From assembly GCF_040581485.1 (NCBI RefSeq), contig NC_090132.1, forward strand, positions 13,398,146 through 13,462,145: a stretch of 64,000 bases of DNA, written 5' to 3'. This stretch comes from Linepithema humile. Lineage: Eukaryota; Arthropoda; Insecta; Hymenoptera; Formicidae. Each line of letters starts with the position of its first letter. The first letter of the stretch is position 1. The position numbers and the translations under genes were made by a program. This document shows, piece after piece, positions 43,876-55,664 of this stretch. The notes beneath the pieces are model-generated. The model did no database searches. It was not told the origin of the DNA and saw only the letters and a program-made list of their open reading frames with translations.

Positions 43876-44509
43876 ATAGTGTAAGTACAAGCTATATTAT
43901 AATGAATATTTAATTATATATATATTCCGGTGAAGCATCCAAAAAAAAAGTCAATTTATATATATATATAACAGTAACGCAAACATTCTCTGTTGTTTCT
44001 TTATGTACTTCCGACATTTGCAGTCAATCATCAATAATTACTCCAGGATTGACGTGCTTCCTCTAAATTGATAAATTTCAAATTCTTTTAAAACAGTAAA
44101 ATTACATAATAAAATAATAACGTTGTTTTGTTACTCTTATTAACATCTTAAAATTAATAATTTTTTTACTTTTTTTGTTTAATTAGTTATCTAATCCTCT
44201 AAATTAATAAATTTTAAATTCTTTTGAAACAGTAAAATTACATAATAAAATAATATATTACTCTTATTAACATCTTAAAATTAATAATTTTTTAACTTTT
44301 TTTGTTTAATTAGTTATCTAATTTGCTTTTAGAATAAAATCACAAGAAATTACGTTCAGGTCAAGTTCATCAATCGCACTTGACATTACATAGTCATCTA
44401 AAAAAATGTTATATATATTTAACTGGCTAATCATTGCTTACTTATAATTATCATTCCATCCTTTGAAATCAGATTTCTACTTTAGGTGTAGACTCTAACC
44501 CATATAAAT

Positions 44510-44560
<51 letters not shown>

Positions 44561-44905
44561 CAGTAACGCGAACATTCTCTGTTGTTTCTTTATGTACTTC
44601 CGACATTTGCAGTCAATCATCAATAATTACTCCAGAATTGACGTGCTTCCTCTAAATTGATAAATTTCAAATTTTTTTGAAACAGTAAAACATTGCTTAT
44701 AATTATCATTCCATCCTTTGAAATCAGATTTCTACTTTAGGTGTAGACTCTTCTTCCTTTGATTCCAAAGAAAAAGGTGATATTCTACAAAATCAAATGA
44801 ATATCCGTCTTCTCTTTCCATCCTAAATGTTTCTCTAGAGTTAAAAAATATAAATTAAAAAAACAACGCTTATATATTGATAAGAATTAGATAATCATAC
44901 CATAT
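43876..44905. repeat. Non-coding block with local duplications
   Basis: ACATTCTCTGTTGTTTCTTT with about 120 bp of context occurs at about 43971 and 44561 (and partly at 46230). AATCAGATTTCTACTTTAGG occurs at about 44467 and 44725. A roughly 110-bp block with TTTGTTTAATTAGTTATCTA occurs at about 44090 and 44225. (TA)n lies at 44516-44559. No gene. Confidence 0.7.
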
Positions 44906-44908
44906 ACC

Positions 44909-46151
44909 GGGTGTGTAAATATGAAACCGGAATTTATCAATAGATGGCCATAGCAGTCAATGTAGTTGCCGTCAGACGGCGCCATTACGCCATTTCCTTG
45001 TTCTCACATTTGGCAAAGATTTTACACTCTCCACAATACAAGTTTCATACAACAGTACAGTTTGTAATAGCGTTGAAAATGTCGAATTTTGTGCCTGGAA
45101 ACTGCGATTTGCGGACAGCATTGATTTTCTGTTACCATTTGAAGAAAACTGCTGCAGAATCGCATCAAATGCTTGTCGAAGCTTACGGCGAGCATGCTCT
45201 TGGTAAATCACAGTGCTTTGAGTGGTTTAAAAAATTCAAAAGTGGCAATTTTGACATGAGAAACGAAGAACGTGGAAGACCACCGAAAAAATTTGAAGAC
45301 AGCGAATTGCAAGCATTGTTGGACGAGGATGACGCTCATACTCAACAACTCGCGGATCAATTGAATGTGACACAAGAAGCCGTCTCCATACGTTTAAAAG
45401 CCATGGGAAAGATCCAGAAGATAGGAAAATGGGTTCCACATGAACTGAATGAAAGACAGCAGGAAAACCGGAAAACCACTTGCAAAATGCTGCTCGCCAG
45501 GTACAGAAGAAAGTCATTTCTCCATCGAATTGTGACTGGCGATGAGAAGTGGATATATTTTGAGAATCCCAAGCGTAAAAGATCATGGGTAACTCATGGA
45601 CGGAAGACAATGCTCTGTGTTTGGTGGGATCAGAAAGGTGTGATCTATTATGAGCTGCTAAAACCTGGCGAAACCGTTAACACTGAACGCTACCGTCAAC
45701 AAATGATCAATTTGAATCGAGCTTTGTGTAAAAAACGACCGGAATATCAAAGCAGGCAACGCAAAGTGATTTTGCTTCATGATAATGCACCATCACACAC
45801 AGCAAAACCGGTCAAGGAAACGATTGAGACGTTTGGTTGGGAAATACTTTTGCATGCGGCTTACTCACCAGACTTGGCTCCGTCCGATTACCACCTGTTT
45901 ACATCGATGGGACACGCACTTGCTTAGCAGCGCTTCACTTCTTACGAAGATGTGCGAAAATGGCTAAATGGCTGGTTTAGCTAAAAAGAGCAACAATTTT
46001 TTTGGCGTGGTATCCACAAATTGCCAAACAGGTGGGAAAAATGTACAACTAGCAATGGGCAATACTTTGAATAAAATATTCTTTATCATTTTCATACAAT
46101 AAATGTGTATTTTCTAAAAAAAAATTCCGGTTTCATATTTACACACCTGGT
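44909..46151 (+). mobile_element. Mariner transposon, full length but dead
   Basis: Terminal inverted repeats start CCGGGTGTGTAAATATGAAA (left) with a matching right end, flanked by TA. About 1.24 kb, the usual mariner size, with one transposase gene between. Confidence 0.9.
45079..46074 (+). pseudogene. Mariner transposase, two in-frame stops
   Basis: ATG at 45079 (MSNFVPGNCDLRTALIF) is the conventional mariner start. HTH part: AAESHQMLVEAYGEHALGKS; linker WVPHELNE; catalytic D,D34D residues in VTGDEKWIYFE, LLHDNAPSHT and SPDLAPSDYHLF. Two stops lie in frame: TAG at 45925-45927 just after the third Asp, and TAA at 45982-45984. The frame then continues (QFFWRGIHKLPNRWEKC) to TAA at 46072-46074. 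The open part upstream of 45079 is in the 5' untranslated region. Confidence 0.93.
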
Positions 46152-46296
46152 ATAACCACTAAGAGCTTGCAAACTCACATGACTACTATATTGAAAACCT
46201 ATGTAAATGGTAAAAATTATATATATATAACAGTAATATAACGCAGACATTCTTTGTTTCTTTATGTACTTCTGATAATTCAAGCCATGAATGATT

Positions 46297-46605
46297 TTAT
46301 TTCTGCCATGCTCGGAAGATCTTTTGTGCTACAAAACATGGTTCCTTGTCTGGATGATAGGTCAAAAATTTATCGAACAATTCGTGTTGCAATGCTGCTT
46401 TCTTATTTGTAGTATATGGCAACAATACATCTTCATGAGCAACATAATCTAATTCTGGAATAGCGTACAAACTGCGACTGCTCTCATGGTTGCCCAATTG
46501 CCCAAGAAAATTACCGCTTCTGTTTGAGCGCCGCTAAACAGTATATAAAAGTATTATATAACATATAAAGCAAAATAAAAATTATAATTTTTTGCTTCTT
46601 ACCAT
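46297..46605 (-). CDS. Possible two-exon small gene of unknown function
   Basis: The exon 46533-46297 stays open to a TAA and encodes SLYAIPELDYVAHEDVLLPY and KFLTYHPDKEPCF. A good acceptor (TGTTTAG) precedes it. About 70 bp upstream an ATG (46605-46603) is followed at once by GTAAGA, so the start codon may be an exon of its own or the end of a longer exon. About 79 aa. Could equally be a fragment of a transposon gene; a neighbouring repeat (46225-46290) recurs at 43971 and 44561. Confidence 0.3.
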
Positions 46606-47089
46606 AAAAGGAAAATCTCGTTGATCAATGAAATATATATATACACTTATACACTTATTTCACTTAATACAAATTTCTAACAAATTTAGTCACTCGCACT
46701 ACACTGCTCTGGATAAGTACTCTTAAGTATGCATAGTGCAAATGGCCAAATTTGTTAGACCGAATTCACTATAATTACTTTTCTTTTATTTTAACACTTT
46801 CTGAACTGAAAGGTTATGTAAATGCCAAACAAACGTAAGCGCGCGCCGCGCGGCTTCTCAGCGCCATCAGCGCACCTAACGTCAGAAACTTGCAGATTCC
46901 ACCATCTGCACAAAGTACACTTTCTGTCCACTAATTATTAACTACAGAATACTGAGAGTGTACACTTCTGCACTTTAAGATCGAAAAAAATTTTTTTTAT
47001 GAAGAATACTATTATTTTTGATATACACTATCTTTATTCGTCTCCACAACACGTTATTATACATTTTACGACCAATACTAATATATAAA
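46606..47089. other. No gene seen
   Basis: Mixed non-coding DNA with one GC-rich spot near 46840-46900. No repeat from elsewhere in the window recognised. Confidence 0.4.
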
Positions 47090-47335
47090 TGTAATCAAGA
47101 GACACGGTAGTGTCTCGCGCCAAGTTCACGCGTAGCGCAAGACCGACCGTGTCTCTTTACGCGAGACCGAAAGTTGAGACGAGCCGAGATTATCGGATCT
47201 CAGTAATGCCTGAGCCGATCGATTTAAAAATAGGCTCAATCGATAGCGCTTACCCAAAATATATAATAAAAGTATGCTTGTTTTTGCTCTATATGCTGTA
47301 TAAATAAAGATATTAAAGTCTAAAGTCGAAATGTC
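47090..47335 (+). repeat. Dispersed short repeat (SINE- or MITE-like), copy 1
   Basis: Starts near GAGACACGGTAGTGTCTCGC and includes AGCCGAGATTATCGGATCTC and GGCTCAATCGATAGCGC. The same sequence is found inverted at about 51415-51655 and, diverged, at 57083-57190. No coding function; I could not see clear Pol III boxes. Confidence 0.65.
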
Positions 47336-48125
47336 ATGAAAACTATGAAAATTATTTCAGTCGTCTGGGATGTACTTTATAAATTCTTGCCGATAGATGG
47401 CTAGTATCTCAGATGTACACATATCGGCATGTATCGCCGGCAACGCATGCGCAAGCCATGTACATGCGAAGCGCGGAGCTCACATGTACAATGTGACTTG
47501 CGCATATATGCGGTAATCCTTTCATTCCTGCTGCTGCTGCTGCTGTTTGTGTCTCAAATCTGGCCACACAGCGGTATACGTGTGTGAAATAAAATATGTG
47601 TAATACTCCTACATTGCTGATTGTGCTTGAGAATTTTGAAAAATATTACGGTGCGGATGATATTTGTTTCTCACTTTAGAGCAGACTCTGTGCGTTGTGC
47701 GCAAGCGTTGTACCTATACATATATCCCGTACGCAGGCTACAGACGTCGCGCACGTGCAGAACGGCCAAATCGTGGTAATATAATGTAATATCTGCTAGT
47801 TTCTATTTTTCATTGTCAGTATAAATTGTGAACATGTTAAAAATAATTATATATATGTAGTATATTGTTTTTAAATAACTAATCAAATGAATAATACGTA
47901 CTAACATATTTAATTAATTATCTAACTCATGTACTCAATGTATTTGAATATCGTTTTTGAAAGCCACTTATAAATTGCAAATTGAATTTAACTATGTAAT
48001 ACGAGTTTGTAATTCTATTTATACCAACTATAATTAAATTATTTATTAAACTGAAAGAGATGATAATAGGTCAGGGCCTAATAGAGACTAAATGAAATAG
48101 ATAATTATAAACGTTGTAATATATA
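47336..48125. other. No gene seen
   Basis: Non-coding. A (CTG)n run of five repeats at about 47529-47545 and some GC-rich palindromic words (ATGTACATGCG / CATGTACAATGTG). Nothing else supported. Confidence 0.4.
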
Positions 48126-49569
48126 CAGGGTGTCCCATTTAACTTGAGACAACTAAATATTTCGAAAAATAAGCATTGTACGAAAAAATGTCCCAAATAA
48201 ACTTTTAATATTATTAAGGGGAACGTCTGCCTGTGTAAAAATTAACCTGCCGCCACCGCTCCTTGGGGGTGGGGCAAGTGGCAACTTTGAAATTTTAAAT
48301 AGGAACCCCTATTTTTTATTGCAGATTCGAATTTCTTGGAAAAAAATACGTAAGTTTTGTCCGAGACATTTTTTCGAATCGTGATAGATGGCGCTGTAAT
48401 CAGTGAAAATTAGTTTTTGCCATTTTCTCTCACCATCGGGGTGCTTTATTTCGGTGAGTCCCCTCGCCTCTCACTATTTAATTACAATAAATGCTCGAAA
48501 TAATGACTTTCCATTTCAATGCATTTATTAACTCGAGCTTGGAATGCTTGTACACATGTAGAAAGTGTATCTGGCGTTATTTGTGCGCAAGCATATCTAA
48601 TACGTTCCACCATGTTTTCTCGAGTATTTGGTACTTTTGTATACACTTTCTCTTTAAGGTAACATAAAATTATTTTAACTTTCTTCTCTAAAGATAAATA
48701 ATCCATTATTTATTTACTGACATAAAGAACGCGTCCGTAAAAAAACAAGTAGCTAGCGTACGTATTACTGAAATTTACTTGACTTGAAATTTAAAGAATC
48801 CAGTTATTGAAGAATTGTTCTGACTTAATTTCTTTCATTTATTTTGTTTCTCCTTTTCAGTATTTTCAGTATTTCAGAAATTTACTACATTTGTAGATGC
48901 CTCATAGTTTTGGTACGCTAGCTACTTGTTTTTTTACGGACGCGTTCTTTATTTCAGCCATTATTAAATAAATAATGGATTATTTATCTTTAGAGAAGAA
49001 AGTTGAAATAATTTTGAAAGTTGAAATAATTTTACCTTAAAGAAAAAGAGTATACAAAAATACCAAATACTCGAGAAAACATGGTGGAACGTATTAGATA
49101 TGCTTGCGCACAAATAACGCCAGATACACTTTCTACATGTGTACAAGCATTCCAAGCTCGAGTTAATAAATGCATTGAAATGGAAAGTCATTATTTCGAG
49201 CATTTATTGTAATTGAATAGTGAGAGGCGAGGGGACTCACCGAAATAAAGCACCCCGATGGTGAGAGAAAATGGCAAAAACTAATTTTCACTGATTACAG
49301 CGCCATCTATCACGATTCGAAAAAATGTCTCGGACAAAACTTACGTATTTTTTTCCGAGGAATCCGAATCTGTAATAAAAAAATGGAGGTTCTTATTTGA
49401 AATTTCAAAGTTGCCACCCGCCCCACCCCCAAGGGGCGGTGGGGGCGGGTTAATTTTTATACAGCCAGACGTCCCCCTTGATAATATTAAAAATTTATTT
49501 GGGACATTTTTTCGTACAATGCTTATTTTTCGAAATATTTAGTTGTCTCAAGTTAAATGGGACACCCTG
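48126..49569. mobile_element. 1.44-kb palindromic DNA element with transposase remnants in each arm
   Basis: Termini CAGGGTGTCCCATTTAACTT and complement. The two arms, each about 590 bp, are near-perfect inverted copies (48126-48715 and about 48975-49569). Each arm encodes the same remnant: a few residues of a transposase amino end (MDYLSLEKKVKIIL) joined to its carboxy end (ERIRYACAQITPDTLSTCVQ...HYFEHLL). So the arm is an internally deleted mariner-type element and the whole is an inverted duplication. Confidence 0.75.
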
Positions 49570-49980
49570 CATAGAGAAGAAAATGATTGGATTGAAGCTG
49601 ATGATGCTTCAATTAGAAAAACACAATGGCCTAGAAACAATATGATACTTACAGAATTTTGTATTTTTGTAACTTAATTAATTAAAGAGGACCGTCGTAT
49701 GCTGTATACTGAAAGTACGACTGGGGTGATAATGGGCCGTCTTTAGCAAAATCTAACTGATATTTCATTATTTTAGCTTTAAAAAACACTGTCGTATATA
49801 TATCATTAAAAAAAAATATCTATCAATTACCTTTTTTAAAAAAAAAGGTAAAATAAAGGTGCCAAGTACACGCTCTTGTCACAATCAAAACAAATTACTA
49901 AAAAAAAGAAATAATATCTCAAAAAATAACCTTTTCAAAAAAAAAAGGTAAAAAAAAAGGCGCCAAGTACACGCTCTTGT

Positions 49981-51257
49981 CACAACCAAAACAAAACAGT
50001 AGTATTGTTTTACATTTAAAAAAAATTGCCGTATATATTAAACCTATCAAAAAACCAGTCGTATATATTACCCTTTCAAAAAAAGCTGTCGTACATATTA
50101 AAACCTTTCAACAAGTAATGCTGTTGTGTATATTAAAACTATAAAAAAATATAATATCAGGAAATGACGCCAAGTGGGATTAAAGAACTATGAAAAAGTT
50201 GTACACTATTTCTATAAAACTCTTCTATAAAACTTTTGTACATAAAGCTGTCGTATATATTAAAAAAAAATCTAAAAAATGCTGTCGTACATATATTATT
50301 ATATTGCATACTATATTTCACCATATTTTACATATACTATACTATATATATTATATATATTATTACATATACTATACGATATATATTATTTATAATATTA
50401 CATATACTATATATATTATAACAAATTAAACTCATAATTAAAAAAATAAAAAAAATATTAAAAAAATAAAAATATTTTAGCAAAAAAAAATTTTAAATAT
50501 TAAAAAAATTTAATTAAAATAAAAAAATATTTATTAAAAAACGCAAAAAAACTTGGCGTTGCTACAGTAAACTACATGTTAACTTACATGATGTCAACTT
50601 ATTACATTATGTCAATTAATCGTCAATTGTTATATTATTACGAATTTTTTTGCTTTATAATATTTTGAGGTGTAGCAACGCCAAGTTTTTTTGCGTTTTT
50701 TAATAAATATTTTTTTATTTTAATTAAATTTTTTTAATATTTAAAATTTTTTTTTGCTAAAATATTTTTATTTTTTTAATATTTTTTTTATTTTTTTTAA
50801 TTATGAGTTTAATTTGTTATAATATATATAGTATATGTAATATTATAAATAATATATATCGTATAGTATATGTAATAATATATATAATATATATAGTATA
50901 GTATATGTAAAATATGGTGAAATATAGTATGCAATATAATAATATATGTACGACAGCATTTTTTTAGATTTTTTTTTTAATATATACGACAGCTTTATGT
51001 ACAAAAGTTTTATAGAAGAGTTTTATAGAAATAGTGTACAACTTTTTTCATAGTTCTTTAATCCCACTTGGCGTCATTTCCTGATATTATATTTTTTTAT
51101 AGTTTTAATATACACAACAGCATTACTTGTTGAAAGGTTTTAATATGTACGACAGCTTTTTTTGAAAGGGTAATATATACGACTGGTTTTTTGATAGGTT
51201 TAATATATACGGCAATTTTTTTTAAATGTAAAACAATACTGTTTTGTTTTGGTTGTG
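49981..51257. mobile_element. 1.28-kb palindromic AT-rich element
   Basis: Arms 49981 to about 50575 and about 50672-51257 are almost perfect inverted copies (inner border AAAACTTGGCGTTGCTACA), separated by a spacer of about 100 bp. Multiple GTCGTATATATTA motifs lie in the arms. No open frame. A related palindrome is at 59098-59960. Confidence 0.75.
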
Positions 51258-51414
51258 ATTAATATATTACATCAAAACTGCGAGCTGACAGGTCTGAGCG
51301 CCGCCATGTTAGAAAATGTTAATGACGCTGACCAATAAAACACGAGCGACATACATCTCAACGCGACATACATCTCAACGCGACATACATCCTAGCAAGA
51401 TGATTTTCTAGATT

Positions 51415-51655
51415 TCTCGACTTTGAATGCATATATTTATTTTTATAAAGCACACAGAGCAGAAACAAGCAGACTTTTCTTATGTAATTTGGGTATGCGC
51501 TATCGATTGAGCCTATTGCCAACTCAATCGGCCCAGCCATTATCGAGATCCGATAATCTCGGCTCATCTGAACCTTCCGTCTCGCGTAAAGATACACGGT
51601 CGGTTTTGCGCTACGCGTGAACTTGGCGCGAGACACTACCGTGTCTCTTGATCTA
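51415..51655 (-). repeat. Dispersed short repeat (SINE- or MITE-like), copy 2
   Basis: Inverted copy of 47090-47335. It ends directly at the left border of the LTR at 51658. Confidence 0.65.
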
Positions 51656-51657
51656 CG

Positions 51658-53333
51658 TGTAAGAAATCTAGAGTGCACCAAGCAGTGGTTTGATGCTCGA
51701 TATAAAACCCGAGCGAAATAATTTGAAATCAGTGCGGACGTTTAATACTAGGTACAACAAACAACTAGTAATATAGTAACTGATATATCGAACTGTTGGC
51801 AATAAAGTAGTTTTCAAGCAATCGGTAATATTGTAACTGATATATCAAACTATCGATGCAAAGAGGAAGACGTCACTTTAACAGGTTTGATCCTAACGCT
51901 TACCGGATTATTCCGTATTTAAGAATGACAATATTGAACATGTACTCACCGGTGCTGGATATAGATGTTGTTATTTACTGCTTGATTCCTGCGGTCGATT
52001 GGAGTAGGTAGTCCACCTCGGATCTGCAGAATTAATTCCGGTGACCTTTGGTAGCGGATTCAGCGTCAGCGGGATCAGTGTATAAGGCCAGGGTTTCGTG
52101 CGGTTATATCCTTCGCGTCGATCAAAATCACAAATACTAGGATTGTGCGTCGCGAACAATAATTCGTATACAAAGTCCTCGTGATCGTCGACTCCAAGGT
52201 GCTTAGTGCAATTCGTATCCGCGGGTTCGAACCGATAATTAGCAAGTAATTTACGCGCGTGATACTTATGTCCGCCCCTGCGTGTTTTGGATTTAGGCAT
52301 GGGAATTAGTTATTGAGAAAGGAAAATACTAGTCGATGTGATCTGTAATAAGTGTGCGGCGGTCCGCACCAAATATTACGGATGTATGCTTTGATTAACA
52401 GTGTGCGGCGATCCGCACCACTACTTATCTAGGCATGTGCTCACTTCTAGTAAAATGAGGAGATGGTTATATGAAGGTTGATGAACGAACACTAGTATTT
52501 CAATTAAAAAGTATATTCAATAATTATTACACTTAATTATAAATGGTAAAATTATACTAACACAAACTATAAGTATACATTCAAGGCTTACACTTGGTTT
52601 ACAGTAAACTTACAAGTTACGATTTAGCAAGAATTGTGATATAGCAAGATTATGATTTAACAAGAGTCGGTACGAGGTTTAGAGTAACGTTCGTGTCTAA
52701 GTCGGAGATAGAACTGCCTCGTGTCGAAGCCGGAGTAGAACTGCTTTGAACAGCGTGGCTAGCGTGGGTGCTTTTATACTCAAAAAGCCCCACTACTCTT
52801 GTAGCAAAAACAGAGTTCTGGAATTTAGGGATCGAAGGGTCTTACCGTTAGGTCTCAAGAAAAAAAAGGGTTGGAGAAAGTCGAAGGGTTTTACTGTTAG
52901 GTCTTGAGAAAAAAAAGGGGTTTTATGACAGATCCCATACGTGCCTCGGGTGCCGAGCACGTTCAAAGGTTTGGAAGGACGGTCCGTACGTGCGTTTGAG
53001 ACGGATCCTTCTAGAAGGTTCGAGAACATTCTAGAGGTGGAAGGTTTTGGATGGTTCGAGAACGTTCTGAGATGGTATATGCTGGAAGGTGCGAGAACGT
53101 TCGGGAAGTGGAAATTTTTAGATATGACGGCTGGAGGGCGTTACAGGACTCATATTGCTACACTATATTCTATGCACCGTTATATGTTATATCTCCGTAT
53201 TACTATACTATATTCTATGCATCATTATTATCAATACGCTTCGTTACAGATTATACTTATATTCTACGCATTATTATAAATCGTTCTTACATTAACGAAA
53301 AAAAATAAAAGAAAAGGGGTGTCGGACGTTACA
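51658..53333 (-). repeat. Long LTR, copy A (1,676 bp)
   Basis: Read on the - strand it starts TGTAACGTCCGACACCCC and ends TTTCTTACA. The 54029-55607 copy has the same ends. It contains a TATAAAAG box (about 52770) and GC-rich CGGTCCGCAC/GTGTGCGGCG words. About 190 bp present here (51745-51930) are missing in the other copy. It may be the 3' LTR of an element whose internal part is mostly lost. Confidence 0.65.
51971..52300 (-). CDS. ORF within the LTR, 109 aa, basic amino end
   Basis: Begins MPKSKTRRGGHKYHARKLLA, contains NCTKHLGVDDHEDF and EGYNRTKPWPYTLIPLTLNP. The same ORF in the second LTR (54249-54500) is 83 aa, changed at about four positions and shortened by a frame change. Family not recognised. 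The position inside an LTR downstream of the TATA box is unusual. Confidence 0.35.
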   Translation of the reverse strand: MPKSKTRRGGHKYHARKLLANYRFEPADTNCTKHLGVDDHEDFVYELLFATHNPSICDFDRREGYNRTKPWPYTLIPLTLNPLPKVTGINSADPRWTTYSNRPQESSSK

Positions 53334-54028
53334 ATATCAAAATCTTAATTTTGAAAGAGCAAACGTAAAAATTTTTAAGAAAAAATTTACCTTAATTTTT
53401 CTGCCTATAAAGTTCAATGATAGAACTCTTATAGAATCTCAAACATTAGATAGCTGCATACAATCCCTCATAGATGTAATCAAGGAATTAGAACTCAACT
53501 CCTTCAGTATTAGTAAAACAGATTACTTCGATGACTTGCCATGGTCTCACGTAATATCTCGAATAAAGGTGTCACGTCTCGGCAAATCACAAATACCCAC
53601 GAAGAATTGGTCGGATAGCCGAAATCAATCGCGAAATTTTCGGGTTACTAAGCCTATGCGACTCTACCCGGGGACACGCGCGATTAATGTGCACAGGTAA
53701 CTATATATGAAATTAAGGAATGATACAACTACGCGTTTGGCTCAACGCTATAGTAGTAGCTTCTGACCCTGATTCGTCTGATTCCGAAGCAGGACAAGTA
53801 CGGAGGAAGTCTACTAGTACGATCCGACAGGTGAAACAGTTATTTGAAGCGCGGACAATGGTTAATTCCTGGCGACAAATACAACAACGTTGTATTTCGG
53901 GATGCGGATGAATAACTAGACTATGTCGCCTTAAGAGGCACCGAGACTCAGTAGAAATTAAAGGATCAAACACTACACAGCGTCTACAGAGAGCATCTGG
54001 TGTATGACTAGCGTTATTATTATCTACA
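53334..54028. other. Short region between the two LTRs with retroelement remnants
   Basis: On the + strand 53400-53570 has an open stretch with LIESQTLDSCIQSLIDVI and FDDLPWSHVISRI, reminiscent of a Gypsy-type gag-pol region. On the - strand 53713-54087 encodes a Cys-rich frame (CRRC; CCICRQELTIV; CFTC). Too short to be a complete internal region, so an internally deleted or recombined element. Confidence 0.4.
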
Positions 54029-55607
54029 TGTAAGAAATCTAGAGTGCACCAAGCAGTGGTTTGATGCTCCATATAGAACCCGAGCAAGATGATTTGAAAT
54101 CAGTACGGATGTTTAATACTAAGTATGACAATATTGAACATGTACTCACCGGTGCTGGATATAGATGTTGTTATTTACTGCTTGATTCCTGCGGCCGATT
54201 AGAATAAGTAGTCCACCTCGGATCTGCAGGGTTAATTCCGGTGACCTTTTATAGTGGATTCAGCGTCAGCGGGATCAGTGTATAAGGCCAGGGTTTCGTG
54301 CGGTTATATCCTTCGCGTCGATCGAAATTACAAATACTAGGATCGTGCGTCGCGAACAATAATTCGTATTTAAAGTCCTCGTGATCGTCAACTCCAAGGT
54401 GCTTAGTGCAATTCGTATCCGCGGGTCCAAACCGATAATTAGCAAGTAACTTACGCGCGTGATACTTATATCCGCCCCTGCGTGTTTTGGATTTAGGCAT
54501 GGGAATTAGTTATCAAAAAAGGAAAATACTAGTCGATGTGATCTGTAATAAGTGTGCGGCGGTCCGCACCAAATATTACGGATGTATGCTTTGATTAACA
54601 GTGTGCGGCGGTCCGCACCACTATTTATCTAGGCATGCACTTCTAGTAAAATGAGGAGATGGTTATATGAAGGTTGATGAACGAACACTAGTATTTCAAT
54701 TAACAAATAAAAAGTATATTCAATAATTATTACACTTAATTATAAATGGTAAAATTATACTAACACAAACTATAAGTATACATTCAAGGCTTACACTTGG
54801 TTTACAGTAAACTTACAAGTTACGATTTAGCAAGAATTGTGATATAGCAAGGTTACGATTTAGCAAGAGTCGGTGCGAGTTTTAGAGTAACGTTCGCGCC
54901 TAAGTCGGAGATAGAACTGCTTCGTGTCGAAGCCGGAGTAGAACTGCTTTGTGTCGAAGCCGGAGTAGAACTGCTTGAACACGGCTAGCGTGGGTGCTTT
55001 TATACCCAAAAAGCCCCACTACTCCTTAGCAAAAACAGGGTTATGGAATTTAGGGATCGAAGGGTCTTACCGTTAGGTCTCAAGAAAAAAGGGTTGGAGA
55101 AAGTCGAAGGGTTTTACTGTTAGGTCTCGAGAAAAAAAGGGTTGGAGAAGGTCGAAGGGTTTTACTGTTAGGTCTCAAGAAAAAAAAAGGGTTGGGGAAA
55201 GTCGAAGGGTTTTACTGTTAGGTCTCGAGAAAAAAAAAAGGTGTTATGACAGGTCCCGTACGTGCGTTTGAGACGGATCCTTCTAGAAGGTTCGAGAACA
55301 TTCTAGAGGTGGAAAGTTCTGGATGGTTCGAGAACAATCTGAGATGGAATATGCTGGAAAGTGCGAGAACGTTTGGGAAGTGGAAGTTTTTAGATATGAC
55401 GGCTGAAGGGCGTTACAGGACTCATATTGCTACACTATATTCTATGCACCGTTATATGTTATATCTCCGTATTACTATACTATATTCTATGCATCATTAT
55501 ACTTATTAATACGCTTCGTTACAGATTATACTTATATTCTACGCATTATTATAAATTGTTTTTACATTAACAAAGAAAATTAAAAGAAAAGGGATGTCGG
55601 ACGTTAC
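54029..55607 (-). repeat. Long LTR, copy B (1,579 bp)
   Basis: Homologous to copy A over its full length with one deletion of about 190 bp and a triplicated AAAAAAGGGTTGG..GTCGAAGGG word near 55080-55240. On the - strand it is preceded by AAGGGGAGAGG, a polypurine tract, as expected for a 3' LTR; the envelope-like frame lies just upstream of that tract. Confidence 0.7.
54249..54500 (-). CDS. ORF within the LTR, copy B, 83 aa
   Basis: Same start as the ORF at 51971-52300 and closely similar to it, ending early because of a base change after IPLTLNPL. Unknown function. Confidence 0.3.
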   Translation of the reverse strand: MPKSKTRRGGYKYHARKLLANYRFGPADTNCTKHLGVDDHEDFKYELLFATHDPSICNFDRREGYNRTKPWPYTLIPLTLNPL

Positions 55608-55664
55608 ACCTCTCCCCTTGGGATAAAAAGTTTGGACGTGATTGTTCCGAACTTTTCTCGTGAG

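Noticed and set aside
47090..47335. tRNA-derived SINE or tRNA gene
   Set aside because: I could not find a convincing cloverleaf or A/B boxes, so I list it only as a dispersed repeat.
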